A stretch of 64,000 nt of DNA from Bettongia penicillata ogilbyi. Lineage: Eukaryota > Chordata > Mammalia > Diprotodontia > Potoroidae. Made by a program: the position numbers and the translations under genes. The stretch is taken from NCBI GenBank assembly GCA_023548195.1, contig JAJHZJ010000221.1, positions 4,150,499-4,214,498 of the forward strand, given 5' to 3'. The stretch's first letter is position 1; each line of letters starts with the position of its first letter. The notes beneath the pieces are model-generated. The model saw only the letters and a program-made list of their open reading frames with translations, was not told where the DNA came from and made no database searches. Shown piece by piece: positions 18,692 through 28,964 of this stretch.

Positions 18692-21635
18692 AGGGGTTTA
18701 CTCACTGGAAGTGTTGGTTTGGCCAGAGGAGACTCTGAGTAACCACTAAGGAGGACCCCTTCCACCCTCACTTTGAAAACCTAGATGTTGGTGTGTCTCT
18801 CTGGTAACTGTGGGAGGAGCCAAGATGGCAGAGTAGAAAGACTCACGTATGCTAGCTCCGAATCCACAGCCCATAAATTTCCTGTAAAAAGAACTCCCCA
18901 CAAATTCTGGAGCACTGCAAGCTGTGCACCAACACAGTGGAAGAAATTTTCGTTCCAGAGAGCCCTGGAAAGCCATCCCCAGGGGTCCATCGTGCTCTGG
19001 ACAGCACAGCCCACCCCTGAGCTGCCCTGGCCACGTGGCCCCAGAGGAGCATATCCGAGCAGGCTTCAGGGACGGAATCTCCAGCAGCCGCAAAGGTCCT
19101 TCCACCCACAGGCGCTACAGGTCAGTGAGAGAGACTTCTGGGCTGTCCGACAAGGGAGCGGGGTGTCTCTGTGACTTGGGCCCCCTCAGGAGGCAGCAGC
19201 AGAGGGAGCGATAGAGGCAGTGGCGGCCCGGACTCCCCAGGACTCCCCAGGACTCCCGGAGCAGGTAGGAGCTCCATTACCAAAGGTCTCCGCATAAAGT
19301 CCCTGAGGGAACTGAGCCTGGGAGGAGGCCCTGCCCCCACCCAAGCACCAGAACTTAAGCTCACATTGAATGGCAGCCACTCCTGCTGCGGAAAGCCCTG
19401 AGGCTAGGAAGCAGCATTTGAATCTCAGACCTCAAGCACTAGCTGGGCAGATCTAGGCGGAAGTGGAGAGGAATCTCAGAAGTCAACTAACTGGCTGGGA
19501 AAATGCCCAGAAAAAGGAAGCAAAATAAGACCATAGAGAGCTACTTTCTTGGGGAAGAGATGTTCCTTCCTTCTTTCATTTCTGATGAAGAAGTACAATG
19601 CTTGCCATCAGGGAAGGATGTGGAGGTCAGGGCCTCTCTATCCCAGCCATCCAAGGTGGATGTCCAGTGGGCTCAGGCCATGGAAGAGCTCAAAATGATT
19701 TTGAAAATCAAGTTAGACAGGTGGAGGAAAAACTGGGAAGAGAAATGAGAGAGATGCAAGAAAAGTATGAAAAACAGGTCAATACCTTGGTAAAGGAGAC
19801 CCAAAAAAATGCTGAAGAAAATATCACCTTGAAAAATAGGCTCACTCAATTGGCAAAAGAGGTTCAAAAAGCCAATGAGGAGAAGAATGCTTTCAAAAGC
19901 AAAATTAGTCAAATGGAAAAAGAGGGTCAAAAGCTCACTGAAGAAAATAGTTCTCTCAAGATTAGAATGGAACAGATGGAGTCTAATGACTTTCTGAGAA
20001 ACCAAGAAATCATAAAACAAAACCAAAAGAATGAAAAAATGGAAGAGAATGTGAAATATCTCATTGGAAAAACAACGGACCTGGAAAATAGATCCAGGAG
20101 AGACAATTTAAAAATTATGGGGCTACCTGAAAGTCATAATCAAAAAAAGAGCCTAGACATCATCTTTCATGAAATTATCAAGGAAAACTGCCCTGATATT
20201 CTACAACCAGCGGGCAAAATAAGTATTGAAAGAATCCATTGATCACCGCCTGAAAGAGATCCAAAAAGAGAAACTCCTAGGAACATTGTGGCCAAATTCC
20301 AGAATTCCCAGGTCAAGGAGAAAATCTTGCAAGCAGCTAGAAAGAAACAATTCCAGTATTGTGGAAATAAAATCAGGATAACTCAAGATCTAGCAGCATC
20401 TACATTAAGGGATCGAAGGGAGTGGAATAGGATATTCCAGAAGTCAAAGGAACTAGGACTCAAACCAAGCATTACCTACCCAGCAAAACTGAGTATAATA
20501 CTTCAGGGGAAAATATGGTCTTTCAATGAAACAGAGGACTTTCAAGCATTCTTGATGAAAAGACCAGAGCTGAAAAGAAAATTTGACTTTCAAACACAAG
20601 AATGAGAAGAAGCATGAAAAAGTAAACAGTAAAGAGAAGTCATAAGGGACTTTCCAAAGGTGAACTGTTTACATTCCTACATGGAAAGACAATATTTGTA
20701 ACTCTTAAAACTTTTCAGTATCTGGGCATTTGGTGGGACCACACACAGACACACATACACACACACACACACACACATACATGTGTGCGTGCACACACAT
20801 ACAGAGACAGAGAGCACAGAGTGAATTGAATAGGATGGGACCATATCTTAAAAGAAATTAAGGTAAATGGTGAAAAAGAAATGTAGTGGGAGGAGAGAGG
20901 GTGAAATGGAATGGGGTAAATTATATCTCATTCAAGAGGCAAGCAGGAGACTTTTTAGTGGAGGGAAAAAGAGGAGAGCTGAGAAAAAAACATGAAGTTT
21001 ACCCTCATCACATTCGACTAAAGGAAAGAGTAAAATACACACTCATTTTGGTATGCAAACCTATCTTACAATACAGAAAAGTGGAGGAGAAGGAGATAAG
21101 CAGGAAGGGAGGAATGATGGAAGGGAGGGCAATGGGAGAAGGGAGCAATTTGAAGTCAACACTTGGGAAGGAACAGGATCAAAGACAGAATAGAAACAAT
21201 GGGGGGCAGAATAGGATGGAGGGAAATACAGTTAGTCTTACACAACACGATTGTTATCAAAGTCATTTGCAAAACTACACAGATATGGCCTATATTGAAT
21301 TGCCTGCCTTCTCAAAGGGAATGGGTGGGGAGGCAGGGATGGGGAGAATTTGAAACTCAAAGTTTTAGGATCAACTGTTGAGTATTGTTGTTGCTACTAG
21401 GAAATAAGAAATGCAGGTAATGGGGAATAGAAAGTCATCTGGCTCTACAGGACAAAAGAGAAGATGGGGACAAGAGAAGGGAGGGATGATAGAAGAGAGG
21501 GCAGATTGGTGATAGGGAAAAATTAGATTGCTCGGTGTATTGGGGTGGGGGAGGGGATAAAAAGGGATAAAATTTGGAACCCAAAATTTTGTGAAAATGA
21601 ATGTAAAAAGTTAAATAAATAAATTTATATTTAAA
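18692..21635 (+). mobile_element. HAL1-type 'half-L1' retroposon (ORF1 only), flanked by 16-bp TSD
   Basis: Perfect 16-bp target-site duplication AGAAAACATGTACTCC (18676-18691 and 21636-21651) bounds 2944 bp. In order: 119 bp of unassigned sequence (18692-18810); an L1-like 5' start GGGAGGAGCCAAGATGGC (18812-18829) containing a YY1-like CAAGATGGC; a GC-rich 5' UTR with three 10-bp units (19231-19260); ORF1 (19503-20605); about 1 kb of 3' UTR with a CA repeat (20740-20790) and purine-rich stretches; a short A/T-rich tail. No ORF2 (endonuclease or reverse transcriptase) is present between ORF1 and the tail. Known HAL1 families have this layout and rely on L1 enzymes in trans. Confidence 0.88.
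19503..20605 (+). pseudogene. L1/HAL1 ORF1 protein (RNA-binding chaperone), two lesions
   Basis: ORF1p coats element RNA as a trimer and acts as a nucleic-acid chaperone. Start at ATG 19503 (MPRKRKQNK, basic N-terminus). After about 60 residues comes a long coiled coil with heptads (REMREMQEKYEKQVN, KNRLTQLAKEVQKANEE, KISQMEKEGQKLTEENSSL), about residues 80-160. The RRM region follows, marked by DLENRSRRDNLKIMGLPES, and the C-terminal domain by EKILQAARKK, RREWNRIF and SYPAKLS. About 367 residues if intact, near the usual ORF1p length. Two lesions: four A at 19692-19695 where five are needed (1-base deletion, frame shift), and TGA at 20240-20242 where the family has an arginine codon, consistent with CpG decay of CGA. 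The frame is otherwise continuous, so the copy is relatively young. Confidence 0.85.
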
Positions 21636-21651
21636 AGAAAACATGTACTCC

Positions 21652-21715
21652 GTTATAGGAAAACAAACAAATAAATGCTCATATAAGTAGATGCAAAATG
21701 TATACAAAATATATA
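21652..21715 (+). repeat. Unnamed ancient repeat, type E, right part
   Basis: GGAAAACAAACAAATAAATG and GATGCAAAATGTATACAAA continue the type E element interrupted at 18691, confirming that HAL1 is an insertion. Confidence 0.55.
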
Positions 21716-22197
21716 TGAAACCTGCCCTTGAGAAAGAGAGGCTTGGGAAGAGAGAGTGACCTTGACTGCCAATCTTGCCTCTCAATCCTTTTTTTTTTTT
21801 AAAGTGTTATGGGAAAAGGAGATTCAAGAGGTGGGCAAACAAGAGAAGATACTGGAGAGCTGGGAAACACAATGAGAAAGAGACTATCAGAAAAATCTGG
21901 ACTGCTCCTGCACAGTCCAGTGGATGTGGAATCGATAATGCCTAAGATCTTTTGCTCTGGGCGTACGGAGAGCTGGTCTAAGAGACAGAACAATGCTAGG
22001 ACCTCTTCTTCTCAACGATGCAGTTTTTCAGTCTCACATTTGGTTGGACGTGGTAGATTGTCTGTTCTTGAGCTGTTGTTTTCATTTAGGATTTACTTGC
22101 TATAAAACCATTGGCCAACAAAAATGCTAAGCTGTATGTGTATTTTATTTAAGACAACAAAATAGAGAATAGGAAGAGGGCATTCATTGTTTTGATG
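21716..22197. other. Gap without a gene
   Basis: Unassigned; a short T/A homopolymer (21789-21803). Frames on either strand show no homology signal. Confidence 0.4.
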
Positions 22198-22392
22198 CAG
22201 GAGTTCTTAACTCGAGGTGCATGAACTTTTTTTTAATTACTTTGAGAGTTCCATTTCAATTAATTGGTTTCTTTTCTCCTATGTACTTTATTTTATTTTA
22301 AAACCATGATTCTGAGAAGGGATCCATAGGCTTTAAATTACTGTCAAAGGAGTCCATGACACCCGCACAAAAATAGATGCTAAGAACTCCTG
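22198..22392 (+). mobile_element. hAT-like MITE with perfect 12-bp inverted termini
   Basis: Begins CAGGAGTTCTTA (22198-22209) and ends TAAGAACTCCTG (22381-22392), exact reverse complements. The 195-bp body carries TTTATTTTATTTTAAAACC, GATTCTGAGAAGGGATCCA and GGAGTCCATGACACC. The flanking octamers TTTTGATG and TTATAAGG agree at 5 of 8 positions, as an old 8-bp duplication would. Terminal sequence and duplication length point to the hAT group. It has no ORF. Confidence 0.75.
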
Positions 22393-22814
22393 TTATAAGG
22401 AGATAAAACTTTGATCAGTTGGGGTTGATCTGGAGCTTGAAGCTATTTGGACAAAGTGAGAGAGTGGTTTTAGACTAAACCTGCATGGCATATTAATTTA
22501 GTAATCAAATACTCCTAGAAATAAATTATAAGTTGATAAAAATAGAGGGCTCCAAGGTAAGGAAACATAGGGTAAGGCCATTTTCATTTTCAGATCAGTA
22601 GCTACCATTTTTGACAGACTGAATTTGAAAGGAAAGATGCACCTCTGAGATAGGAGAGAACTTTAAAAAAAAAACTATATTGACAGTAAAGAGGGAATTT
22701 TCTGTCCCCCAAATCACTGTCAGTTCAGCCTGACCTGCTAGCTAGCACCATCTGCTTTCTACAAAGGGTATTTTTCAAAGGAGAGGGTTGTGAAAGGATC
22801 CAGTCAGTCATGGG
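22393..22814. other. Gap without a gene
   Basis: Unassigned AT-rich sequence. Confidence 0.4.
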
Positions 22815-23010
22815 GATTAAGAAAGGCTGATAAGAAGTAAGGAAGGGTGTTTGAAGGAAGCTAGGGATTCTAAGAGATGAAAGTGAGAAAGGATTATATC
22901 CCAGACATGAGGAGACAGCCTGTGCAAAGACATGGAAAGCAGAGATAGAATCTCATGTTTAAGGGATGGCAAGTAGGCCAGGTTGGCTCCACCACAGTGA
23001 GTATAAAGGG
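22815..23010 (+). repeat. Unnamed ancient repeat, 3' part ('type F')
   Basis: CAGACATGAGGAGACAGCCT, GTGCAAAGACATGGAAAGC, GATGGCAAGTAGGCCAGGTT, AAAGGGGAGTAATGAG. It shares its order with 47723-48935 and 61745-62195; type E appears to be the 5' portion of the same long non-coding repeat. Confidence 0.55.
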
Positions 23011-23224
23011 GAGTAATGAGTGTAACAGGACTTTGAGGATTGTCCAAATCACCTAAGATGGAGGAATCTACATGGGAGATGCCCAGGATCTGTTTCTGAG
23101 TCAAAAGGTTCACAGTCAAAATTCTGACCCAATTTTTCCAATTACAAATCCAATAATATTTAAAGCATGATATTAGCTGGTTAATCCATGCAGTATAGCA
23201 ATTGGGTTGATCCTATTCAAGGGC

Positions 23225-23310
23225 TTTTATTAGACATAAAATAGGATAACGTTTGTAAAGTGTTTTGTAAACCTTAAAGCACAATATAAATGACAGCTCT
23301 TATTTTTATT
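23225..23310 (+). repeat. MIR 3' fragment
   Basis: GGATAACGTTTGTAAAGTG, AACCTTAAAGCACAATATAA, GACAGCTCTTATTTT. Confidence 0.65.
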
Positions 23311-23347
23311 TTGATTTGACTCCAATTTGCAAAGAGCTATAATTTCC

Positions 23348-23578
23348 AAGGCAGTTAGATGGCTCACTGGATAGACTGCTGGGCTTGAAGTCAGGAAGAC
23401 CTGAGTTCAAATGTGACCTCAGACACTCAGTATATGTGTGACCCAGGGTAAGTCACTTAACCTCTGTTTGCTTTAATCCACTGGAGAAGGAAATAACAAA
23501 CCACCCTACCATCTTTGCCAAGGAAACCCCACCTGTGGTCATGAAGTCAGAGATAACTGAAGAGTCAGACTTGAATAA
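23348..23578 (+). repeat. tRNA-derived marsupial SINE
   Basis: AGGCAGTTAGATGGCTCACT head, GAAGTCAGGAAGACCTGAGT, GGTAAGTCACTTAACCTCTG, AAATAACAAACCACCCTACC, ATCTTTGCCAAGGAAACCCC. Confidence 0.85.
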
Positions 23579-23949
23579 AGCACAATTTCCACATATCTTA
23601 AAAAGAAGGGAGAATATATCTGAAAAGCAAATGAGACAAGTCTTTTTTTCTTATGGAAAACATATTCAAGATGTTATTTGTTATTCACTTAATTAGCATA
23701 AATAGAGACCACAGACATATATATGTCTTAGCATCCACTATAGTACTCAGTCTACTCAAGTAGCCCTGAAAGAGAAAGATTATCATATTGAATTTATATC
23801 TGCCTATTAGAGTACCCTGATTTCTAACAAACTTTTTCTTGATGGTGATAATATCTTTTTGTTGATAAAATTTAAAAATTAACTCCCACAGTCTCCCTGT
23901 GAGGAAGTAAGCCAAGCTAATTAGTTGAATAACAGATGACATTGTGAAA
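23579..23949. other. Gap without a gene
   Basis: AT-rich; nothing recognised. Confidence 0.4.
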
Positions 23950-24105
23950 TGAAGATGACCTCTGAAGGTCCTTATAGCTCTAAATAAACTTTTGATGCCA
24001 TGATTAACATTTCTTATAGATGGAAAAATGGAGGCCCTAGACAGCTAAGTGACTTATTCAAAGCCAATGGAAAAGCCAATATTGTATCCCAAGACTCCAG
24101 ACTAA
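23950..24105. repeat. Ther1 3' end (+) joined to MIR fragment (-)
   Basis: GATGACCTCTGAAGGTCCTT and ATAGCTCTAAAT mark a plus-strand Ther1-like end (to about 23998). From 24005, TAGATGGAAAAATGGAGGCC and AGCTAAGTGACTTATTC mark a minus-strand MIR piece. Confidence 0.5.
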
Positions 24106-25079
24106 AAATTTCATTCTCTTCTCAAAAGTAAATAATTTTTCCAGATTGGATTTGCCTATACACCTTCAGAAGGGAGTACTACACAGGAATTAACATGGCT
24201 AGAACTCACAATTTGGCTGTGTCTATGACAGTCAAGCACAATGCATAGTTCATGGAATTTCTTCCCACCTACTTAGCTCTACCTTGTGGCAAAATAATTT
24301 TTGAAATCAAACAGAAATATCTGAAGTTATAGAGAAGGGGAATTAAATTTGACCAAATGGTTTCAGACTGTATTTCATATGCCTAGTGTCCAAACTCTGG
24401 GACTTTGAGTTCAAATCTACTCACTAAATAAGACAAAGAAAGCTGCCCACCAACATACCAGGAGGAGCCAAGCAAAGATTGTAAGCTGATTGACAGAGCC
24501 GTGTGCCACCTAGTACATCCTGATATTATTATTTTGCATTTCTACATTGGCTGTGCCATGAGCAAGGAAGTAAGTTCTCCACCCAGCCTTATAATAATAA
24601 ATAAAAAGCATCCAAAAGAAGGAACTGAGCTCTTTTTCCCTCTGGAGCTTCCCGTGGAAAGACTCAGTGAAACAATATAAGCCGGCGATGAAGGTTGGGA
24701 TGAGTCCGGAAGTTTTCAACATACCCTGTCATTGAATTACTGGGTTTTCAAGGGGGTTTTTGAAAGGGAAATATGGAAGGGCCATCTAAAAGGTGACTGG
24801 CAAGCCAAGAGGGGGTGGGGTCCAAGGACAAAGTGTCCCATTTCTTCCAAGGAGCCTTTGTTCCACAGGATTTTAGTCCTGGAATAATCAGCTCATAAAG
24901 TCAACGAGGGGGGAAAACCCCAGTCACTTGTCCAGATCTGCTTTTATTTTAATGACCTATGCTTTTAGACATTAATCTTCTTCCAACTTTCCACTTGCTG
25001 ATTAATTTTCTGTTGACTCTCAAGCAACCGAAGATGTTTTGGAACAAGCAGGAGTAGCTCTGATGCAAGTGAATCTGAA
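24106..25079. other. Repeat-poor gap of about 1 kb
   Basis: No family recognised and no supported coding sequence. Frames at 24510-24722 and 24965-25174 (minus) lack any motif. Confidence 0.4.
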
Positions 25080-25275
25080 AAATAGGACAGATTCAGTTGG
25101 AAACAGGTTACAGTGGCTAGAGCTACACAGCTTACTAGATGGGTAAGTGTCTTTCTGAGCCTCCATTTTCTCACCTGTAAAATGGGTATAATAACTCTTG
25201 TGCTACCATCTCATGGAGTTGCTATGAGGAAAGTTTTGTAAACCTTAAAATACTACACAAGTAAAAGCCAACATT
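25080..25275 (+). repeat. MIR-type SINE
   Basis: GCTACACAGCTTACTAGATG, GAGCCTCCATTTTCTCACCT, ATGGAGTTGCTATGAGGAAA, TGTAAACCTTAAAATACTAC. Confidence 0.68.
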
Positions 25276-25289
25276 ATTATCTCTGAGAG

Positions 25290-25480
25290 ATAGTTTGGCA
25301 TTTCAGAAAAACAAAATTGGAGAAAGAGTTAAGAAACATGGGTTCAAGTCTTAGATGTGCTACTAATTAGCTCTATGATTTTAGGCAAATCATTTAAATA
25401 TTCTATACCTCAGTTTTCTGAAAAGAATGCTGGTCTCTTTGATATCTAAGGAACAATCTAATTCTAAAATCCCATGACTC
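25290..25480 (+). repeat. Ther1-like SINE
   Basis: CATGGGTTCAAGTCTTAGAT, TTAGGCAAATCATTTAAATA, TACCTCAGTTTTCTGAAAAG, TAATTCTAAAATCCCATGAC. Confidence 0.62.
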
Positions 25481-25646
25481 TAGTTGTAGAATGCAAAGCT
25501 TTGTCACTGTTAAACCAGTTTCAGGCATCAGCAGAAACAAGTTAAGGGATAGGGGAGTAGGGTAGTGTAGAAGGATGTTTTGAATGGGGGGGGCAGTGGA
25601 AGAGGGTACTTCTAGGCTCCTGAAAACATACCAAGGTAGCTGCTAA

Positions 25647-25912
25647 AAGGGCACCTAGGTGTCTCAGTGGGTAGAGTGCTGGGCCTGAAATCAGAATGCC
25701 TCATCTTTCTGAGCTCAAATCTGGCCTCAGACACTTACTAGCTATGTGACCCTGGACAAGTCATTCAACTCTTTTTTGCCTCAGTTTCCTCTTCTGCAAA
25801 ATGAGCTGGAGAAGGAAATGGCAAACTACTCTAGTACCTTTGCCAAGAAAACCCCAATTGTGGTCGCAGAGTCAAATATGACTGAAAAAACTAAACAAAA
25901 ACAACAAATACT
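25647..25912 (+). repeat. tRNA-derived marsupial SINE, full length
   Basis: GGGCACCTAGGTGTCTCAGT head, CAGACACTTACTAGCTATGT, GAGCTGGAGAAGGAAATGGC, CCTTTGCCAAGAAAACCCCA, ending in an A-rich tail ACAAAAACAACAAA. Confidence 0.88.
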
Positions 25913-26604
25913 GGTTGATTCATAGTACCATAAATCGTCTGGTCTTAGATTAATTTTGGAGGTCTTCTGGGAATGACATACTGTTTTGCATGCCTAATTT
26001 AAGACTTATCAAAATACCAAAGCTCTCCTAATTCTAGCTTCCAAAGAACCAAGTCTTCCTGTATGCCCACCCAAGCAGTTTCTAGGATAATATGAACACT
26101 CTACAAATATTAAACAACTGAGAAATTTAAACACAAACCAACAATATCCTGAACCATAGCTATGGCTCATTTCAACAGGTTTGTACTGTTTGTCCATGCA
26201 GGCCTTGAGGCATGGCTAACTTTAGAACATGTGTAGGAGTCCAGAAACATCGTTGGGAAGTTGCAGGGATTTGTACTCTTCTAATTCTGTGTAGATAGAT
26301 ACACTGCTTCTTTACTTGGATTTCTTAAGTCTTTTCTCCAGTGGATTTACCCTTATTGTACTATGGGGTCCTTTCTCTCCAATCAGGATCTCAATTTTCT
26401 TCTAGCCAATCTAACACACCAACCTTAGAAAGAACAATGAGTCAGAAGCATTGCCCATCTCTTCCCCATTGATCAGTCAATGAAAAGGCATTGATTGAGG
26501 ATTTACCGTGTAAACTACCTTACTGGTAGATGCTTGAGGAGATAAAAAATAAAGTGTCACACATTACTTAGAGGGACTTTACAGTCTAACTATACTCAAA
26601 ATTA
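25913..26604. other. Gap without a gene
   Basis: A weak type E hint at 26480-26600 (AAGGCATTGATTGAGGATTT); otherwise unassigned. Confidence 0.35.
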
Positions 26605-26810
26605 TTTTTGTTGTGGTCCAATCATTTTTCAATTATGTCCAACTTTATTGGACCTAATTTCTTCAACTCATTTTACAGATGAGGAAGCTGAGGCAAACAG
26701 GGTTAAGTGACTTGCCCAGGATCACATGGCTAATAAGTGTCTAACCAGATTTGAACTCACAAAGATGAGTCCTCCTGACTCCAGACCCGGTCCACCCAGC
26801 TGCCTCACTA
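26605..26810 (-). repeat. tRNA-derived marsupial SINE
   Basis: Reverse order: TTTTCAATTATGTCCAACTT, GATGAGGAAGCTGAGGCAAA, GTGACTTGCCCAGGATCACA, CCTCCTGACTCCAGACCCGG. Confidence 0.85.
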
Positions 26811-27060
26811 TAGGCAAATTCTAAAATGCCAAATTGTGGAGCACTCACTAAGGGGTCCTCAGTTAACGTTGCTCATGCTTTAGTCTCTCTTCCTTATATT
26901 CTTTCCAACATACTCTTGGAATTATTTTTATGGAAAAGCCCATTTATTTAGATGGCATTAATCCATTTATTCAATTCAATTCAACAAATATTGATTAAGC
27001 CCTAGGAACAGAGAACTGCCTAGCTATCATCCAGAGAAGTAATGTCTATAAAGATGAGAC

Positions 27061-27410
27061 TTGGCAAATGCTTCTGAGATGCTCAGAAACTCTGCAGTCA
27101 TAGTGACCAAAAACCCAGAAAAGAAAGTTCTCTTCATCAAAGTCCTTGGTACTATCAAATAGTTCAACACCAGAAACAGACATGGTTTTATCAGGGGAAA
27201 TGACATCAAAGAAGATGCATGTGCTTTGCTGCTGCACCCTAAGGATCATGGTACTTTTCCTTTTGACTTGGCAACATAAATTTCTTACATGTGTCATCTC
27301 CCCTTATAAAATGGGAACTCCTTGAGAGTATGGACAGTCTCTAATTTTCTGTTTGTATCTACAATGCTTTGCACATAGTAAGTGCTTAATAAATACTTTT
27401 TTTTAATTCA
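27061..27410 (+). pseudogene. Y-box cold-shock-domain fragment fused to an L2-like 3' tail, copy A
   Basis: Seen: from 27139 a frame reads KVLGTIK, stop, FNTRNRHGFI then NDIKED (to about 27215), preceded in frame by EKKV. Known: vertebrate Y-box proteins (YBX1/2/3) have KVLGTVKWFN, NGYGF and NDTKED at the start of the cold-shock domain, which binds single-stranded RNA and DNA. The match covers the N-terminal half of the domain without introns, as in a retrocopy. It then leaves the Y-box pattern and runs in the same frame into ALLLHPKDHGTF, and on to a typical L2 end: GGGAACTCCTTGAGAGTATG, TTTGCACATAGTAAGTGC, TTAATAAATAC. A TAG replaces the conserved Trp codon. It is non-functional as a protein. 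Confidence 0.6.
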
Positions 27411-28589
27411 TTCTACTGCATACAAAACTCTAGGGAAAGTATTGAGAGTCATAAAAGATTTAAATGAACACAACACCTTTCTCCAGTTTCGTGGTATATG
27501 ATACAGACTAAGAATAAGAACAATAATTGATATTCATATGGCGCTTTGCTTTGCAAAGGAAACTGGACATGGGAGCCTTGTCCTTAGAACATGCTCCTTG
27601 GGTTCTGCCTGCTACAGTCAAGTATATCCAGGTATTTTGGGACTGTTTCCTGTCTATATATTTGGTGATAGGGAAAAAGAACCTTCTGTTTAGTTTCTGG
27701 CCCTGAGCTGAGAGTGCTTACAGAAGGCATTAACATGATTATTTAGTTTTCTTGTTGTCTGGGTGCCAAGGAGGAAGATGAAGATGCTCTAAGCCTCTGG
27801 GTAGGGAGAGAAGCCTCTAGCCCTATCTTCCTCCTCAGGCCACCAAGTGATCGTGAACAGCACTGCTATTTTTCTATACCTACAGTTTCTGTTCTTTCAA
27901 AACTTCAAAGGCCATGTCCTTTGTATACTGCGTCAAAGGTACAATGGTTCAGACCCATCTGAGCCCAGCACTGTTGAATGAAATGCATCCTGTGGGACCC
28001 AGCCTAGCATTGATCAACATGGCAGCTGAGATGCCCCACTGGGTCCTATAAGCAAGGATCTTGTTTCTATCCATGAACTACATATCATTTGGAAGTGAAT
28101 TTGGTAGAATGTGTGTTTTCTAGCAACTGCTTTAAGTTTGAACCCACTCTCCCGAGAGACCATGGTAGTATAACAGAGAATTTGTCCCTGGGTATTGGGG
28201 AAAATGTTACTTCTGTTTTTGCTATATCTTCTCAATAAAAATCCTTTTGTAGAATTTAACTGATGTTATTTTGCTAATTGAACCACTATACTAATCATTG
28301 AAGGGTATTTATGATATAAAGGAGATATTGTCTATAACTGGAGATTGATATTGGGAGAAAACATGTTACAAGGAGAGCTCAAACTGAAATAGTTCTGTTG
28401 GAAGACTATCAGAGGAGACGCCACAGTACCTTAGGGGTAGGTACCCTTAGAATCCTGCGGGTAAAAGGTACCTAGCTTCGCTTTGGGGAACTTGGATCAT
28501 TGGTATGAGTGGAAGTTTTGATAAGGATGTCCCAGAGTTTATAAAGAATACACATACATTCTTGGTGATGGAGTAAAAACACAAACAAA
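27411..28589. other. 1.2-kb gap between the two Y-box/L2 copies
   Basis: No repeat or gene recognised. The minus-strand frame 28014-28235 has no motif. The sequence flanking the two chimeric copies is not obviously alike, which argues against a simple recent tandem duplication. Confidence 0.4.
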
Positions 28590-28945
28590 CCTCAGTCTAT
28601 GTTTTGCCTCTGGTGCTTGCTATATGCGTTTGGGGAATTAGAAAAACCATTCATATGGCCAAATTCTTGGCATTGTTGAGTGGTTCAGAATCACAAATGG
28701 ATATGATTTCACCAGTGGAAATGACACAAAAGAAGAAACATTGCCATCTGCTTTACTGCTATACCCTAAGGCCTATGGGACTTTTTCATCTGACTTGAAC
28801 TTGATACCCCCTGTATGTTTTTCTTTCTTCCCCTTTAGAACATGAATGCCTTGAGACTAGAGGCCATCCTATTTTTCTGTTTCTATCCCTAATGCTTATC
28901 ACAGAGCTTTGAAGGTCAAGCACTTAAATTCTTTACTCATTTATT
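28590..28945 (+). pseudogene. Y-box cold-shock-domain fragment fused to an L2-like 3' tail, copy B
   Basis: Seen: from about 28663 a frame reads ILGIVEWFRITNGYDF then NDTKEE, keeping the Trp-Phe and Asn-Gly-Tyr of the Y-box cold-shock motif. It continues in frame into ALLLYPKAYGTF, the same non-Y-box block as copy A, then an L2-like end (GAACATGAATGCCTTGAGAC, TTTCTATCCCTAATGC, TCAAGCACTTAAA). Both copies are on the plus strand, about 1.5 kb apart, and share the junction. This suggests one chimeric ancestor that was copied. Neither copy has a start or the rest of the protein. Confidence 0.55.
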
Positions 28946-28964
28946 GAAGTCATTAGACTTTCCT

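Noticed and set aside
18746..19401. Several overlapping frames of 75-129 codons on both strands
   Set aside because: They fall in the GC-rich 5' UTR of the HAL1 element, where stops are rare; none matches the ORF1 or any known protein.
19673..20026. Minus-strand 117-codon Phe/Leu-rich frame
   Set aside because: Antisense shadow of the ORF1 coiled coil.
18692..21635. Endogenous retrovirus interpretation of the 2.9-kb insert
   Set aside because: No LTRs, a 16-bp TSD, an L1-type 5' start and an ORF1 coiled-coil/RRM protein all point to a non-LTR element.
27061..28945. A functional Y-box (YBX) gene
   Set aside because: Only half of the cold-shock domain is present, copy A has a stop in place of the conserved Trp, and neither copy has an N-terminus or the C-terminal basic/acidic repeats.
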